Source of the DNA: Lutispora sp003527145
GTDB taxonomy: Bacteria > Bacillota > Clostridia > Lutisporales > Lutisporaceae
NCBI GenBank assembly: GCA_029983695.1
Contig: JASBZB010000014.1
Span: forward strand, 1 to 64,000
Length of the DNA stretch: 64,000 nucleotides
Reading direction: 5' to 3'
A program made the translations under genes and the position numbers. The notes under the pieces were generated by a model. It did no database searches, was not told the DNA's origin, and worked only from the letters and a program-made list of their open reading frames with translations. Shown here piece by piece: positions 1 to 8,841 of this stretch (the first letter of the stretch is position 1; each line of letters starts with the position of its first letter).

Positions 1-333
1 GTTACCGCTGCATTGTTCATATTGGCTTTGTTCTTTGCTCCATTGGTAGGCCTGGTGCCTTCAGAGGCTACGGCTCCTGCTCTTATCATAGTAGGAGTTT
101 TGATGATGAGTGCATTGAAAGAGATCGATTTCAATGATTTTTCAGATGCTTTTCCTGCATTCCTCACAATAGTTATGATGCCTTTCAGCTACAGCATTGC
201 AAATGGAATAGCAGCAGGAATGATCGCATATCCCGTTATAAAGATTGTTACAGGCAAGCATAAGGATGTTCATCCTGTGGTTTATATCTTGGCATTATTG
301 TTTATACTGAGATTTGCTACGATGGCTGGTTGA
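1..333 (+). CDS. NCS2-family purine permease, C-terminal part (5' end outside window)
   Basis: The reading frame is open from base 1 and ends at a TGA stop, so only about the last 110 residues are present. They are very hydrophobic, with at least three membrane segments. The stretch EIDFNDFSDAFPAFLTIVMM followed by PFSYSIANGIAAGM is characteristic of the AdeQ/GhxP/PbuG branch of nucleobase:cation symporters (adenine, guanine or hypoxanthine uptake). The purine biosynthesis operon directly downstream on the same strand fits that substrate class, but the exact base cannot be told from this fragment. Confidence 0.85.
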   Translation, partial: VTAALFILALFFAPLVGLVPSEATAPALIIVGVLMMSALKEIDFNDFSDAFPAFLTIVMMPFSYSIANGIAAGMIAYPVIKIVTGKHKDVHPVVYILALLFILRFATMAG

Positions 334-343
334 TGTAAATTGC

Positions 344-376
344 GAATCCGATTAGAGCTAGACTTTAATCGGATTC
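344..376 (+). terminator. Rho-independent terminator after the permease
   Basis: Perfect 11-bp inverted repeat (GAATCCGATTA and TAATCGGATTC) with an 11-nt loop, followed by TTTC. It lies 10 nt after the permease stop and 41 nt before purE, so it separates permease transcription from the pur operon or attenuates it. Confidence 0.7.
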
Positions 377-417
377 TTTCAACAAATGGGAAGAGTTTTT
401 AACTAGGAGGGAGATAC

Positions 418-918
418 ATGGATAAAAATCCAAAGGTTGCAATCATAATGGGAAGCGACTCAGATTTGCCCATAGTGGCAAAAGCCATAAAGGTTCTGAA
501 GGAATTCAAGGTTGATTTTGAAGTAAGGGTAATATCTGCCCACAGAACACCGGATAGGGCTTCCGCCTTTGCAAAGGGGGCAGAAGCAGAGGGCTTCGAC
601 GCGATCATAGCGGCGGCCGGCAAAGCTGCTCATTTGCCCGGGGTGCTGGCAGCATATACTGTACTTCCGGTGATAGGGATACCTATCAAATCCTCTGCTC
701 TGGACGGGATGGATGCTTTATTATCCATAGTTCAGATGCCTTCGGGCATACCGGTGGCCACAGTGGGGATCGACGGAGCAGAAAATGCAGGGCTTCTTGC
801 TGTAGAGATGCTTTCGATAAAGTACGAATTTTTGAGAAAAGCCTTAAAGCTCCATAGGGAGAATATGGAGCAGGAAGTAATAAAAAAAGACGAAAGAGTA
901 AGTGAAGAAGAATTTTAA
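418..918 (+). CDS. purE: N5-carboxyaminoimidazole ribonucleotide mutase PurE
   Basis: 166 residues, the usual size of a class I PurE. The phosphate/nucleotide-binding start MGSDSDLP, the SAHRTP motif (catalytic His) and the AGKAAHLPGV segment are all visible. It converts N5-CAIR to CAIR in de novo purine synthesis and normally relies on PurK to make its substrate; purK is not in this window. The start is the ATG preceded by AGGAGGGAG. First gene of a co-directional purE-F-M-N-H-D run. In many Clostridia purC follows purE; here the space holds repeat sequence instead. Confidence 0.95.
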   Translation: MDKNPKVAIIMGSDSDLPIVAKAIKVLKEFKVDFEVRVISAHRTPDRASAFAKGAEAEGFDAIIAAAGKAAHLPGVLAAYTVLPVIGIPIKSSALDGMDALLSIVQMPSGIPVATVGIDGAENAGLLAVEMLSIKYEFLRKALKLHRENMEQEVIKKDERVSEEEF

Positions 919-920
919 TT

Positions 921-1010
921 AGAACTCAGAACTCAGGGTTTTAGGGTAGGGCGCTGGAGCTAGAAGGAATACCCTAATGCCGGAGGCTAGCGGCTAGAAG
1001 CTAGAGACTA
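921..1010. repeat. Modular intergenic repeat, copy 1 (between purE and purF)
   Basis: Contains a short CTCAG module (AGAACTCAGAACTCAGGG), the core GGAATACCCTAA at about 967-978, then a GCTAG module phased by 7 nt (GGCTAGC, GGCTAGA, AGCTAGA, GACTA). The same modules recur, in different combinations and orientations, in at least six other intergenic regions up to 34.7 kb. No open frame uses it, and the purF ribosome site follows immediately. Confidence 0.7.
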
Positions 1011-1027
1011 AAAAAGGAGATTATAAA

Positions 1028-2383
1028 ATGTGTGGAATAGTTGGTATCTATGATAAGGGCAATATAAATGCAGCTAACGGAGCTTATTACGGCCTGGTGG
1101 CTTTGCAGCACAGAGGCCAGGAAAGTGCAGGCATTGCTATAAATAATGATGGCATAATAACCTGCTATAAGGATATGGGCTATGTAAATGAGGTATTTGA
1201 CGATAAGATATTGAGCCTTTTGAAGGGAGACATGGCCATAGGACATGTGCGCTACTCGACTTCAGGCGCAAGCTTTGCAGCCAACGCCCAGCCTATTTTG
1301 ATCAAATTTAAGAATGGAAACCTGGCTATGGCTCACAACGGCAACCTGGTAAATGCGGAAGCGTTGAGAGAGCAGCTGGAGGATCAAGGCATGATCTTCA
1401 GCACCACCACAGATAGTGAAGTGATAGCGGCACTGATAGCCAGAAACTATAAAGGCGATATCGTTAACGCAATTCAAGATACCATGGACATGGTAAAGGG
1501 CTCCTATGCTTTGGTTATAATGACAGTTGACAAGCTCATAGCCGTAAGAGACGGTTATGGTCTCCGCCCATTGGTCATCGGGAAGCTTGATGATGGCTAC
1601 GCATTGGCTTCGGAAAGCTGCGCTCTTGATACTCTGGGCGCGGAGTTCATGAGGGATGTGAAGCCGGGTGAGATAATAGTCATAGATAAGGATGGAATGA
1701 AAAGTATACAAAGCAGCATCACGATACCAAAGAAGGGCTGCTTATTTGAATATATATATTTTGCAAGGCCTGACAGCATTATTGACGGTATCAGCATGTA
1801 CAAGGCAAGAGAAAATGCAGGGAAAATACTTGCCTCAGAGCAGCCTGCCATAGCCGATACGGTTATTTCGGTGCCGGATTCAGGAACCCCGGCTGCCATA
1901 GGCTATGCAAATCAATCGGGAATTCCGTATTCCGTTGGCTTGATAAAGAATAGATATGTAGGCAGAACCTTTATTCAGCCGACCCAATCCATGAGGGAGC
2001 TTGGCGTTAAGCTTAAGCTCAATCCCTTGAAGGGCAATATTAAGGGAAAAAGAGTGGTAATGGTGGATGACAGCATAGTGAGAGGAACGACAAGCAGAAA
2101 GATCGTCAAGGCATTGAGGGATGCCGGAGCAACTGAAGTTCATGTGAGAGTCGCCTCACCGCCGGTGATACATTCCTGCCACTATGGCATAGACACTCCT
2201 ACAACTGAGGAATTGGTCGGAGCAATAAACCCTTTGGAAAAGATAAGAAAGTATATCGGAGCAGACAGCTTGGGCTACTTGAGCCTGAAAGGACTGCTGG
2301 CTTCTGTGGACAGCGATGGCGAGGGCTATTGCACCGCATGCCTCAACGGAGAATATCCGATACCGTTAGACTGCCGAAGATAG
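1028..2383 (+). CDS. purF: Amidophosphoribosyltransferase PurF
   Basis: Catalyses the first committed step of purine synthesis, PRPP plus glutamine to phosphoribosylamine. 451 residues, starting MCGIVGIYD so that Cys2 is exposed as the N-terminal nucleophile with no long propeptide. Residues 1-230 are the class II glutamine amidotransferase domain. The C-terminal phosphoribosyltransferase domain carries the PRPP loop VVMVDDSIVRGTTSR. Cysteines in IHSCHYG and GYCTACLNG match the B. subtilis-type, iron-sulphur-containing, oxygen-sensitive enzyme. Ribosome site AAAAAGGAG. Bounded on both sides by modular repeats inside the operon. Confidence 0.96.
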   Translation: MCGIVGIYDKGNINAANGAYYGLVALQHRGQESAGIAINNDGIITCYKDMGYVNEVFDDKILSLLKGDMAIGHVRYSTSGASFAANAQPILIKFKNGNLAMAHNGNLVNAEALREQLEDQGMIFSTTTDSEVIAALIARNYKGDIVNAIQDTMDMVKGSYALVIMTVDKLIAVRDGYGLRPLVIGKLDDGYALASESCALDTLGAEFMRDVKPGEIIVIDKDGMKSIQSSITIPKKGCLFEYIYFARPDSIIDGISMYKARENAGKILASEQPAIADTVISVPDSGTPAAIGYANQSGIPYSVGLIKNRYVGRTFIQPTQSMRELGVKLKLNPLKGNIKGKRVVMVDDSIVRGTTSRKIVKALRDAGATEVHVRVASPPVIHSCHYGIDTPTTEELVGAINPLEKIRKYIGADSLGYLSLKGLLASVDSDGEGYCTACLNGEYPIPLDCRR

Positions 2384-2390
2384 GCGGATG

Positions 2391-2580
2391 GCTTTAGGGT
2401 ATTCCTTATAGGCCAGGGCTCAGGATTCAGAGCTCAGAACTCAGGAAATTAGGGTTGAGCTCTGGCGGCAGGAGGTCACAGAGTATGTAAAAACTTAACG
2501 AATAATATAATTTCCATTCCGTGATTTTTGGTGTAAAGTTCAGTGCCTTTCAGTGGTTCAATAAACCCCAGAGGCATACC
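2391..2580. repeat. Modular intergenic repeat, copy 2 (between purF and purM)
   Basis: Begins with the core in reverse (TTAGGGTATTCC), then four CTCAG/TTCAG units at 7-nt spacing (about 2419-2444). After a 60-nt gap comes the CCGTG/CAGTG module (about 2515-2570) in which GTG triplets recur every 10-12 nt. It fills nearly the whole 225-nt gap before purM. Confidence 0.7.
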
Positions 2581-2608
2581 TGATTATTAATAGAAGAGGT
2601 GAATATAA

Positions 2609-3649
2609 ATGGATGATAGATTGACTTATAAGAACGCCGGAGTAGACGTCGAAGCCGGATATGAAGCGGTCAAGCTTATGAAGGAGCATGTGAAAAAGAC
2701 CGATATACCCGGCGTCATGGGCAACCTGGGAAGCTTCGGAGGCTTCTTTATGCCCAATTTATCAGGCATGAAAGAGCCGGTTTTGGTCTCCGGAACCGAC
2801 GGAGTAGGAACAAAGCTTCAGATAGCCTTCATGATGGATAAGCATGACACCATAGGCATTGACTGTGTCGCTATGTGTGTAAATGATATAGCCTGCCACG
2901 GAGCAAAGCCCCTGTTTTTCCTTGACTACATCGGCACAGGCAGGCTTAACCCCAAAAAAGCAGAAGCCATTGTCAAAGGGATATGCGACGGCTGCATAGA
3001 TGCGGGCTGCGCCTTGATAGGAGGAGAGACTGCGGAGATGCCCGGCTTTTATCAGGATGAGGAGTATGACCTCGCAGGCTTTGCCGTAGGTGCAGTAGAT
3101 AAGCCTAAGGTCATCAACGGAGAAAAGATGGAGCAGGGTGATGTTATCATAGGGCTTCAATCCAGCGGTATACATAGCAATGGATACTCTTTGGTAAGGA
3201 AGCTTTTCTTTGGAGTCAATGATTATAAAGTAGATCATAAATTCCCGGAGCTTACGGGCTTACTTGGCGAAGAACTGCTAAAGCCTACAAGAATATATGT
3301 AAAAACCATCCTCAGCCTTATAGAAGGGCATGATATAAAGGGGATAGCGCATATAACCGGCGGCGGATTTATTGAGAACATTCCCAGAACCATCCCGCAG
3401 GGCTTAAAAGCAAAAATAGAGATGGGAAGCTGGGAGATACTCCCGATATTCAAGCTTATGAAGGATTTAGGCAAGATTGAAGATCAGGTATTATATAATA
3501 CATTCAACATGGGGATAGGCCTTGTCATGATGGTGGACAAAGCTGAAGCCGACAGCGTAATGGCTTCCCTTAAGGCTATGGGAGAAAAGGCATACATTAT
3601 TGGAGAGATCGCAGCGGGAGAAGGGGGTATGGAGCTTTGCAAAAAATAA
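2609..3649 (+). CDS. purM: Phosphoribosylformylglycinamidine cyclo-ligase (AIR synthetase)
   Basis: 346 residues, normal PurM length. Recognisable are DGVGTKLQIAF, the CVNDIACHGAKPLFFLDY segment, IGGETAEMPGFY and GLQSSGIHSNGYSLVRK, all typical of the PurM/PurL ATP-binding superfamily. It closes the imidazole ring of FGAM to give AIR using ATP. The ATG follows AGAGGTGAAT. Its 3' end overlaps the purN start by 13 nt, indicating translational coupling. Confidence 0.96.
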   Translation: MDDRLTYKNAGVDVEAGYEAVKLMKEHVKKTDIPGVMGNLGSFGGFFMPNLSGMKEPVLVSGTDGVGTKLQIAFMMDKHDTIGIDCVAMCVNDIACHGAKPLFFLDYIGTGRLNPKKAEAIVKGICDGCIDAGCALIGGETAEMPGFYQDEEYDLAGFAVGAVDKPKVINGEKMEQGDVIIGLQSSGIHSNGYSLVRKLFFGVNDYKVDHKFPELTGLLGEELLKPTRIYVKTILSLIEGHDIKGIAHITGGGFIENIPRTIPQGLKAKIEMGSWEILPIFKLMKDLGKIEDQVLYNTFNMGIGLVMMVDKAEADSVMASLKAMGEKAYIIGEIAAGEGGMELCKK

Positions 3650-4269
3650 GGATTGGTGTTTTGATTTCCGGCGGCGGCACTAATCTTCAAGCTTTGATTG
3701 ATGACATCGAAAAGGGAAAGATAAAGGGCGCAATCTCTATAGTCATATCTGATAAAAAAGATGCCTATGGCTGTGATCGAGCCAAAAAACATGGAATAGA
3801 AGCCATAGTCATAGATAAAAAGAGCTTCTGTGATAATGATGAATTCATGGACTGCCTTATAGATGAATTGGAAAAACACAAAGTAGACTTAGTGGTATTG
3901 GCCGGATTTTTAAGTATCTTGTCCAAAGCATTTATAGAAAAATACAGGAATAGGATAATGAACGTACATCCTTCCCTCATACCTGCTTTTTGCGGCAAGG
4001 GCTATTATGGGCAAAAGGTTCATAAAGCGGTGCTGGAATACGGAGCCAAGATTTCCGGTGCTACTGTTCATTTCGTTGATGAAGGAGCAGATACAGGCCC
4101 CATAATTTTGCAGCAAGCTGTGGGGGTAGAGGATGATGATACACCGGAAGCCCTGGCAGCCAAGGTGCTGGAGGCTGAACATAAGCTGCTGCCCGAAGCA
4201 GTAAGGCTGTATTGTGACGGCAAGCTCGAGATAGAAGGCAGAAAAGTTAGAATTAACACGGGCAAATAG
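3637..4269 (+). CDS. purN: Phosphoribosylglycinamide formyltransferase PurN
   Basis: Transfers a formyl group from 10-formyl-THF to GAR. 210 residues with a TTG start that overlaps the purM stop; the AAGGGGG just upstream is the likely ribosome site. Glycine-rich start ISGGGTNLQALI, catalytic Asn-His in NVHPSLIPAF, and the family motif GATVHFVDEGADTGPII. The loop reads CGKGYYGQKVH rather than the more usual sequence with GMHG; this is a conservative variation. No in-frame ATG lies near the start. Confidence 0.95.
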   Translation: MQKIRIGVLISGGGTNLQALIDDIEKGKIKGAISIVISDKKDAYGCDRAKKHGIEAIVIDKKSFCDNDEFMDCLIDELEKHKVDLVVLAGFLSILSKAFIEKYRNRIMNVHPSLIPAFCGKGYYGQKVHKAVLEYGAKISGATVHFVDEGADTGPIILQQAVGVEDDDTPEALAAKVLEAEHKLLPEAVRLYCDGKLEIEGRKVRINTGK

Positions 4270-4299
4270 GCTGATAGGATTTGAGTATGCCGCTGGGGT

Positions 4300-4566
4300 C
4301 CTGGAAACGGGGAACACGGAATTACACTGAATCTTTCACGGATTTTCACGGAGGAAAGAGAACCGTTTAAAGACGCTGATATTATGGTAAATAGTTCGTT
4401 TATTATGATAATATTCTAGCGTACCAGCGATGAAGCAATAAGTTAGAATAAACACAGCTTTCGTGAAATTTAGTGAACCCTTTAGTGCCTTTTCGTGGTT
4501 AAATAAGACCCGTAAGGAATGCCCTAATGCTAGAGGCTAGCAGCCAGAAGCTAGTGGCTGACCTAA
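4300..4566. repeat. Modular intergenic repeat, copy 3 (between purN and purH)
   Basis: A long composite copy: an inverted CCGTG module (GGGGAACACGGAATTACACTG), an AT-rich middle with no coding potential, a direct CGTG/AGTG module (about 4462-4500), a variant core GGAATGCCCTAA, then a GCTAG module with AGAGGCTAGCAGCCAGAAGC and TAGTGGCTG. The two CGTG modules face each other, so the copy has inverted ends. The purH ribosome site follows. Confidence 0.7.
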
Positions 4567-4597
4567 GAGGGTAAAATAAAAATGAAAGGTGATAGTT

Positions 4598-6139
4598 ATG
4601 ATAAAACGTGCACTGATAAGTGTTTCAGATAAAACCGGCATAATCGATTTTGCTAAAAAGCTGGACGAAAAGGGCATAGAGATAATATCAACGGGAGGTA
4701 CTGCAAAGGCATTATCTGATGAAGGCATTAAGGTCATATCCATATCCGACGTTACGGGCTTTCCGGAATGTCTGGACGGAAGGGTAAAGACTCTTCACCC
4801 CAACATATTCGCCGGCTTGCTCGCCATGAGAGAAAAGCGGGATCATATGGAGACCTTAGAAAAGCTACACATCAACACCATTGATATGGTGGTGGTAAAC
4901 CTCTATCCCTTCAAGAAAACTATAGAAAAGGATGGAGTGCTCCTTGAGGAAGCCATTGAAAACATTGATATAGGCGGTCCATCCATGCTTAGAGCAGCAG
5001 CCAAAAACTATAAGCATGTAGCTGTCATTACCGACCCATCGGATTATGATATGGTTTTGGATGAAATCATGAAAACAGGCCAAGTGACAGATAAAACAAG
5101 ATTTAAGCTGGCAGCTAAGGTTTTCAATCATACCGCTCATTATGACGCTCTCATAGCTTCTTATCTATGGGAAAAAGCTGAGATGGAGAAGTATCCGCAG
5201 CTTCTGACCCTTACCTATGAGAAGGCACAGGACTTGAGATATGGTGAAAACCCTCATCAAAGCGCGGCCTATTATAAGGACGCATTGAAAACTACCGGCA
5301 GGCTCCATAATGCAGAGCAGTTAAACGGCAAGGAGCTTTCCTATAATAATATAAATGATGCAAATGCTGCTTTGGAGCTTTTAAAGGAGTTTAATGAGCC
5401 TGCCTGCATAGCCGTCAAGCATGCTAATCCTTGCGGCGCAGGTGTGGGAAAGAATATTTTCGAGGCATATGAGAAAGCCTATGAAGGAGATCCCATATCT
5501 ATCTTTGGCGGCATCGTAGCTGTCAATGAAGAGATTGATGAAAAGACGGCTGAAGAATTGGCTAAGATATTCCTGGAGATAGTTATAGCACCTTCATATA
5601 GCGATAGGGCTTTGGAAATCTTGAGAGAAAAGAAAAATCTGAGAGTTTTGAAGCTGGAGGATATAAGGATCAGACCTGAAGAGGCTTATGAGCTGAAGAG
5701 GGTATCCGGCGGTCTGCTGATTCAGGATTCTGACTACAAGGATTTCTCCGCTGAAGACATAAGCTATGTGACTGAGAAGAAGCCTACAGAACAAGAGATG
5801 AAGGACTTGCTATTTGCTTGGAAGGTAGTAAAGCATGTAAAGTCCAACGCTATTGTAATAGCCAAGGATGGAAGGACATTAGGCGTAGGGCCCGGCCAGA
5901 CGAACAGGATCTGGTCTGCAGAAATGAGTATAGCCAGGGCTGGAGAACAGGTAAAAGGAGCAGTTATGGCATCCGATGCATTCTTCCCCTTTCCGGATGT
6001 CGCAGCTGCCGCAGCCAATGCCGGTATAAGAGCCATCATCCAGCCCGGTGGCTCTTTAAAGGACAAGGACTCTGTTGAGGTATGCAATAAAGAAGGCATA
6101 GCCATGATATTTACAGGAATGAGACATTTCAAACATTAA
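4598..6139 (+). CDS. purH: Bifunctional AICAR formyltransferase / IMP cyclohydrolase PurH
   Basis: 513 residues. N-terminal MGS-like cyclohydrolase domain (KRALISVSDKTGI, STGGTAKAL, GRVKTLHPNIFAGLL) and C-terminal AICAR transformylase domain with DLRYGENPHQSAAYY, CIAVKHANPCGAG (catalytic Lys-His) and the closing MIFTGMRHFKH. It performs the last two steps to IMP. The chosen ATG follows AAAGGTGATAG with good spacing; a GTG nine bases upstream is less likely. purD starts 14 nt after the stop. Confidence 0.96.
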   Translation: MIKRALISVSDKTGIIDFAKKLDEKGIEIISTGGTAKALSDEGIKVISISDVTGFPECLDGRVKTLHPNIFAGLLAMREKRDHMETLEKLHINTIDMVVVNLYPFKKTIEKDGVLLEEAIENIDIGGPSMLRAAAKNYKHVAVITDPSDYDMVLDEIMKTGQVTDKTRFKLAAKVFNHTAHYDALIASYLWEKAEMEKYPQLLTLTYEKAQDLRYGENPHQSAAYYKDALKTTGRLHNAEQLNGKELSYNNINDANAALELLKEFNEPACIAVKHANPCGAGVGKNIFEAYEKAYEGDPISIFGGIVAVNEEIDEKTAEELAKIFLEIVIAPSYSDRALEILREKKNLRVLKLEDIRIRPEEAYELKRVSGGLLIQDSDYKDFSAEDISYVTEKKPTEQEMKDLLFAWKVVKHVKSNAIVIAKDGRTLGVGPGQTNRIWSAEMSIARAGEQVKGAVMASDAFFPFPDVAAAAANAGIRAIIQPGGSLKDKDSVEVCNKEGIAMIFTGMRHFKH

Positions 6140-6153
6140 GAGAGGTGAAATGT

Positions 6154-7407
6154 ATGAAGGTTTTGGTAGTTGGAAGCGGCGCCAGAGAGCATGCTATTAT
6201 ATGGAAACTGCTTCAAAGCCCAAAGGTAAGCTACATCTGCTGTGCTCCGGGCAATGGAGGCATAAGGCAGATGGCGGAATGTGTCAATATAAAAGCCGAT
6301 GATGTGGAAGGTTTATGCCGGTTTGCTAAGAATAATAAAATAGATCTTACCGTAGTAGGGCCTGAGCTGCCCTTAAGCCTTGGAATAGTTGACTATTTCC
6401 ATAGCCGAGGCCTGAGGATATTCGGGCCTGCTCAAAATGCGGCTTTATTGGAAAGCAGCAAAGCCTTTGCAAAGGACTTGATGCAAAAATATGATATACC
6501 TACTGCAAGATACAAGACCTATGAGGATGCAGCTTTGGCCAGGATGGACGCGGAAAGCTTCGGCCTTCCTGTGGTTATAAAGGCGGACGGCTTGGCAGCA
6601 GGCAAAGGGGTAATAATTGCCGGCACAAAAGAAGAAGCCGTAAAAGCCATAGATGATATAATGATGGATAAGCATTTTGGGGATGCAGGGAACAAGGTGG
6701 TTATAGAAGAGTTTTTACAAGGCAAGGAGGCCTCTATATTGGCCTTTGTAGACGGCAAAACTGCTTTGCCGATGGTGAGCGCACAGGATTATAAGAGAGT
6801 CTTTGATAACGATAAGGGGCTCAACACAGGAGGAATGGGCGCCATCTCTCCGGCACCTCATTATGATGACAAGACGGCGGCTATTGCTATGGAGAAGATC
6901 ATAATCCCCACTGTAGAGGCTATGAATAAGGAAGGCAGACCCTATAGGGGTGTGCTATACTTTGGATTGATGATTACTGAGAACGGACCTAAGGTAATAG
7001 AGTACAACTGCCGCTTCGGAGATCCGGAGACAGAGGCAGTGCTCCTAAGATTGGAAAGCGATTTGGCGGAGATAATGGAAGCAGTTATAGAAGAAAGGCT
7101 TCATGAGATTGATGTAGAGTGGAATGATGATGCGGCCGTGTGCGTGGTAATGGCTTCGGGAGGTTACCCGGAGAATTATGAAAAAGGCCATGAGATAAAA
7201 GGGCTGACGGCTGCAGAAGAAGGAATCATATTCCATGCAGGGACAAAATATGCTGATGGCAAGGTTGTGACCGACGGAGGCAGAGTGTTGGTATTCTCGG
7301 CTCTCGGCTCTTCACTGGACGAAGCCAGGGAGGTTGCATACAGGGACATGGGCAAGGTCAGCTTTACCGGCTGCCATTACAGGAAGGATATCGGACTGCT
7401 GCGATAG
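6154..7407 (+). CDS. purD: Phosphoribosylamine-glycine ligase PurD
   Basis: 417 residues. Starts MKVLVVGSGAREHAIIWKL, the PurD signature; further markers are GPELPLSLGI, the ATP-grasp segment VIKADGLAAGKGVII, and RFGDPETEAVL. Ligates glycine to phosphoribosylamine. ATG after AGAGGTGAAATGT. Last gene of the purine run; the region downstream is repeat plus a strong hairpin, so the operon probably ends here. purB, purC, purK and purL are not in the window. Confidence 0.96.
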   Translation: MKVLVVGSGAREHAIIWKLLQSPKVSYICCAPGNGGIRQMAECVNIKADDVEGLCRFAKNNKIDLTVVGPELPLSLGIVDYFHSRGLRIFGPAQNAALLESSKAFAKDLMQKYDIPTARYKTYEDAALARMDAESFGLPVVIKADGLAAGKGVIIAGTKEEAVKAIDDIMMDKHFGDAGNKVVIEEFLQGKEASILAFVDGKTALPMVSAQDYKRVFDNDKGLNTGGMGAISPAPHYDDKTAAIAMEKIIIPTVEAMNKEGRPYRGVLYFGLMITENGPKVIEYNCRFGDPETEAVLLRLESDLAEIMEAVIEERLHEIDVEWNDDAAVCVVMASGGYPENYEKGHEIKGLTAAEEGIIFHAGTKYADGKVVTDGGRVLVFSALGSSLDEAREVAYRDMGKVSFTGCHYRKDIGLLR

Positions 7408-7409
7408 GG

Positions 7410-7690
7410 ATTTTAAAGAATACGGATTAACGCGGAAGAGTATTTATTTTATCGATACTATAGTAAGGAATAAGCATATGTGTAAGTGATCAATACCTTT
7501 GTGAACTGCACATATGCTTATTCTGTTTCGCTGCAGTGATATTTTTCTATACGATTGATATCTTTTGTGCCTTTTAGTGTAAATCCTCCGTGCCTTCCAG
7601 TAAAATTCAGTGCCCTTCTGTGGTTTCAGTCCGCTATCCTCCACGGCCTAAAAGGAATACCCATGACCAGAGGCTAGCAGCTATTTACCT
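7410..7690. repeat. Modular intergenic repeat, copy 4 (after purD)
   Basis: Fills the 349-nt gap between purD and the EamA gene. Short inverted CCGTG-like piece (about 7420-7440), a strong hairpin (listed separately), a direct GTG module with GTGCC, AGTG, CCGTGCC, CAGTGCC (about 7565-7622), then GGAATACCC and AGAGGCTAGCAGC. No coding frame is evident. Confidence 0.65.
7468..7523. terminator. 15-bp perfect hairpin, possible pur operon terminator
   Basis: GAATAAGCATATGTG at 7468-7482 pairs perfectly with CACATATGCTTATTC at 7509-7523 across a 26-nt loop, followed by TGTTTCG. The U run is weak, so termination is inferred from position (about 60 nt after purD) more than from sequence. Confidence 0.45.
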
Positions 7691-7756
7691 ATACTTCAAA
7701 TATAATGCCGTGATATAATGATGATAAAGCCAATATAAGAGAATGGAGAGTTGTAT

Positions 7757-8635
7757 ATGCAAGAACATAGGCCAAAAGCCCCAAATCCATATATTATACT
7801 TATCCTTGCGGTATTATCAGTTTCTACCTCATCAATTTTTGTAAGGTATTCTGATGCACCGGCTATGATAATCTCAGCCTATAGGATGCTGTTTACATTA
7901 TTGATGATAGGTCCTGTTGTATTTGTGAAGCATAGGGAGGAATTAGCGAAGATCAGTGGCAGAGATATGCTGTATGCAATCGCAAGCGGCTTTTTCCTCG
8001 CATTGCACTTTGCAACCTGGATCACCTCACTCAAGCTGACCACCGTATCGGCTTCTACGGTTCTGGTCCAGATGTCTCCCATATTTGTTGTGGCGGGTTC
8101 CTTTATATTCTTCAAGGAGGGCATAAGCAAGGCCTCTCTCATGGGTGTGCTTACAGCTGTCGTCGGCAGTGCATTTGTTGGCATAACGGACTTCAAAGTG
8201 GGAGGCACCGCGCTAATGGGTGATTTTCTGGCCCTGGCGGGAGCTTTCTTTATAGCCGGATATTTGCTCATAGGGAGAGAACTGAGAAAAAGGATAATGC
8301 TTTTGCCTTATACCTTCATTGTATATGGAAGCTGCACATTGTTTTTGCTGCTAGGATGCATTTTAATGGATATTCCTCTTTATCCATACTCTCCAAATAA
8401 CTATGCAATATTTTTTGCATTGGCTTTCTTTTGCACCATATTGGGACATACTGTTTTCAATTGGGCATTGAAATATGTGCCGGCATATACCGTATCCATA
8501 TGCAGCCTGCTTGAGCCGATAGGTGCCACATTTTTGGCGTTTCTGTTTTTGGGTGAAGTACCGGGTTTGATGCAAATTCTCGGTCAAATACTTGTTTTAA
8601 CAGGACTATACATATTTATTTCAAAAAGCAAATAG
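7757..8635 (+). CDS. EamA/DMT-family transporter
   Basis: 292 residues with about ten predicted hydrophobic segments in two homologous halves, the layout of the drug/metabolite (EamA, RhaT-like) exporter family. Typical features are the first-half segment SSIFVRYSDAPAMIISAYR and the second-half segment EPIGATFLAFLFLGEVPG. ATG chosen because GGAGAG sits 6 nt upstream; a TTG six bases earlier would abut the Shine-Dalgarno. Substrate unknown; amino acids or other metabolites are usual for the family. Monocistronic between repeat copy 4 and a hairpin. Confidence 0.85.
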   Translation: MQEHRPKAPNPYIILILAVLSVSTSSIFVRYSDAPAMIISAYRMLFTLLMIGPVVFVKHREELAKISGRDMLYAIASGFFLALHFATWITSLKLTTVSASTVLVQMSPIFVVAGSFIFFKEGISKASLMGVLTAVVGSAFVGITDFKVGGTALMGDFLALAGAFFIAGYLLIGRELRKRIMLLPYTFIVYGSCTLFLLLGCILMDIPLYPYSPNNYAIFFALAFFCTILGHTVFNWALKYVPAYTVSICSLLEPIGATFLAFLFLGEVPGLMQILGQILVLTGLYIFISKSK

Positions 8636-8670
8636 GATTGTTATCAAAAATTCAACAAATTTCAGAAAAT

Positions 8671-8714
8671 CAAGAAAGGATTGATGCCGTAAATTCGGCG
8701 ATAATCCTTTCTTG
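8671..8714. terminator. Hairpin after the EamA gene
   Basis: CAAGAAAGGATT pairs with AATCCTTTCTTG, with a further inner stem (GCCG/CGGC). It lies 35 nt after the transporter stop. No clear U run follows, so it may be a weak or processing-type terminator. Confidence 0.5.
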
Positions 8715-8841
8715 CTGTGAAAAAAATTATAGAAGAGCCGTAATTTTATCTAATTTTGTAAAAGAAATATTGATGAGAATTTTAATCAATGGCTGTAATG
8801 CATTGAATTCTGCGAGATTAGAGAAAATAAGTTATATTTGG

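Noticed and set aside
1262..1711. Long open frames opposite purF (and similar ones opposite most genes)
   Set aside because: They lie entirely within a clear gene, lack ribosome sites and have unnatural amino acid composition. They follow from codon bias on the coding strand.
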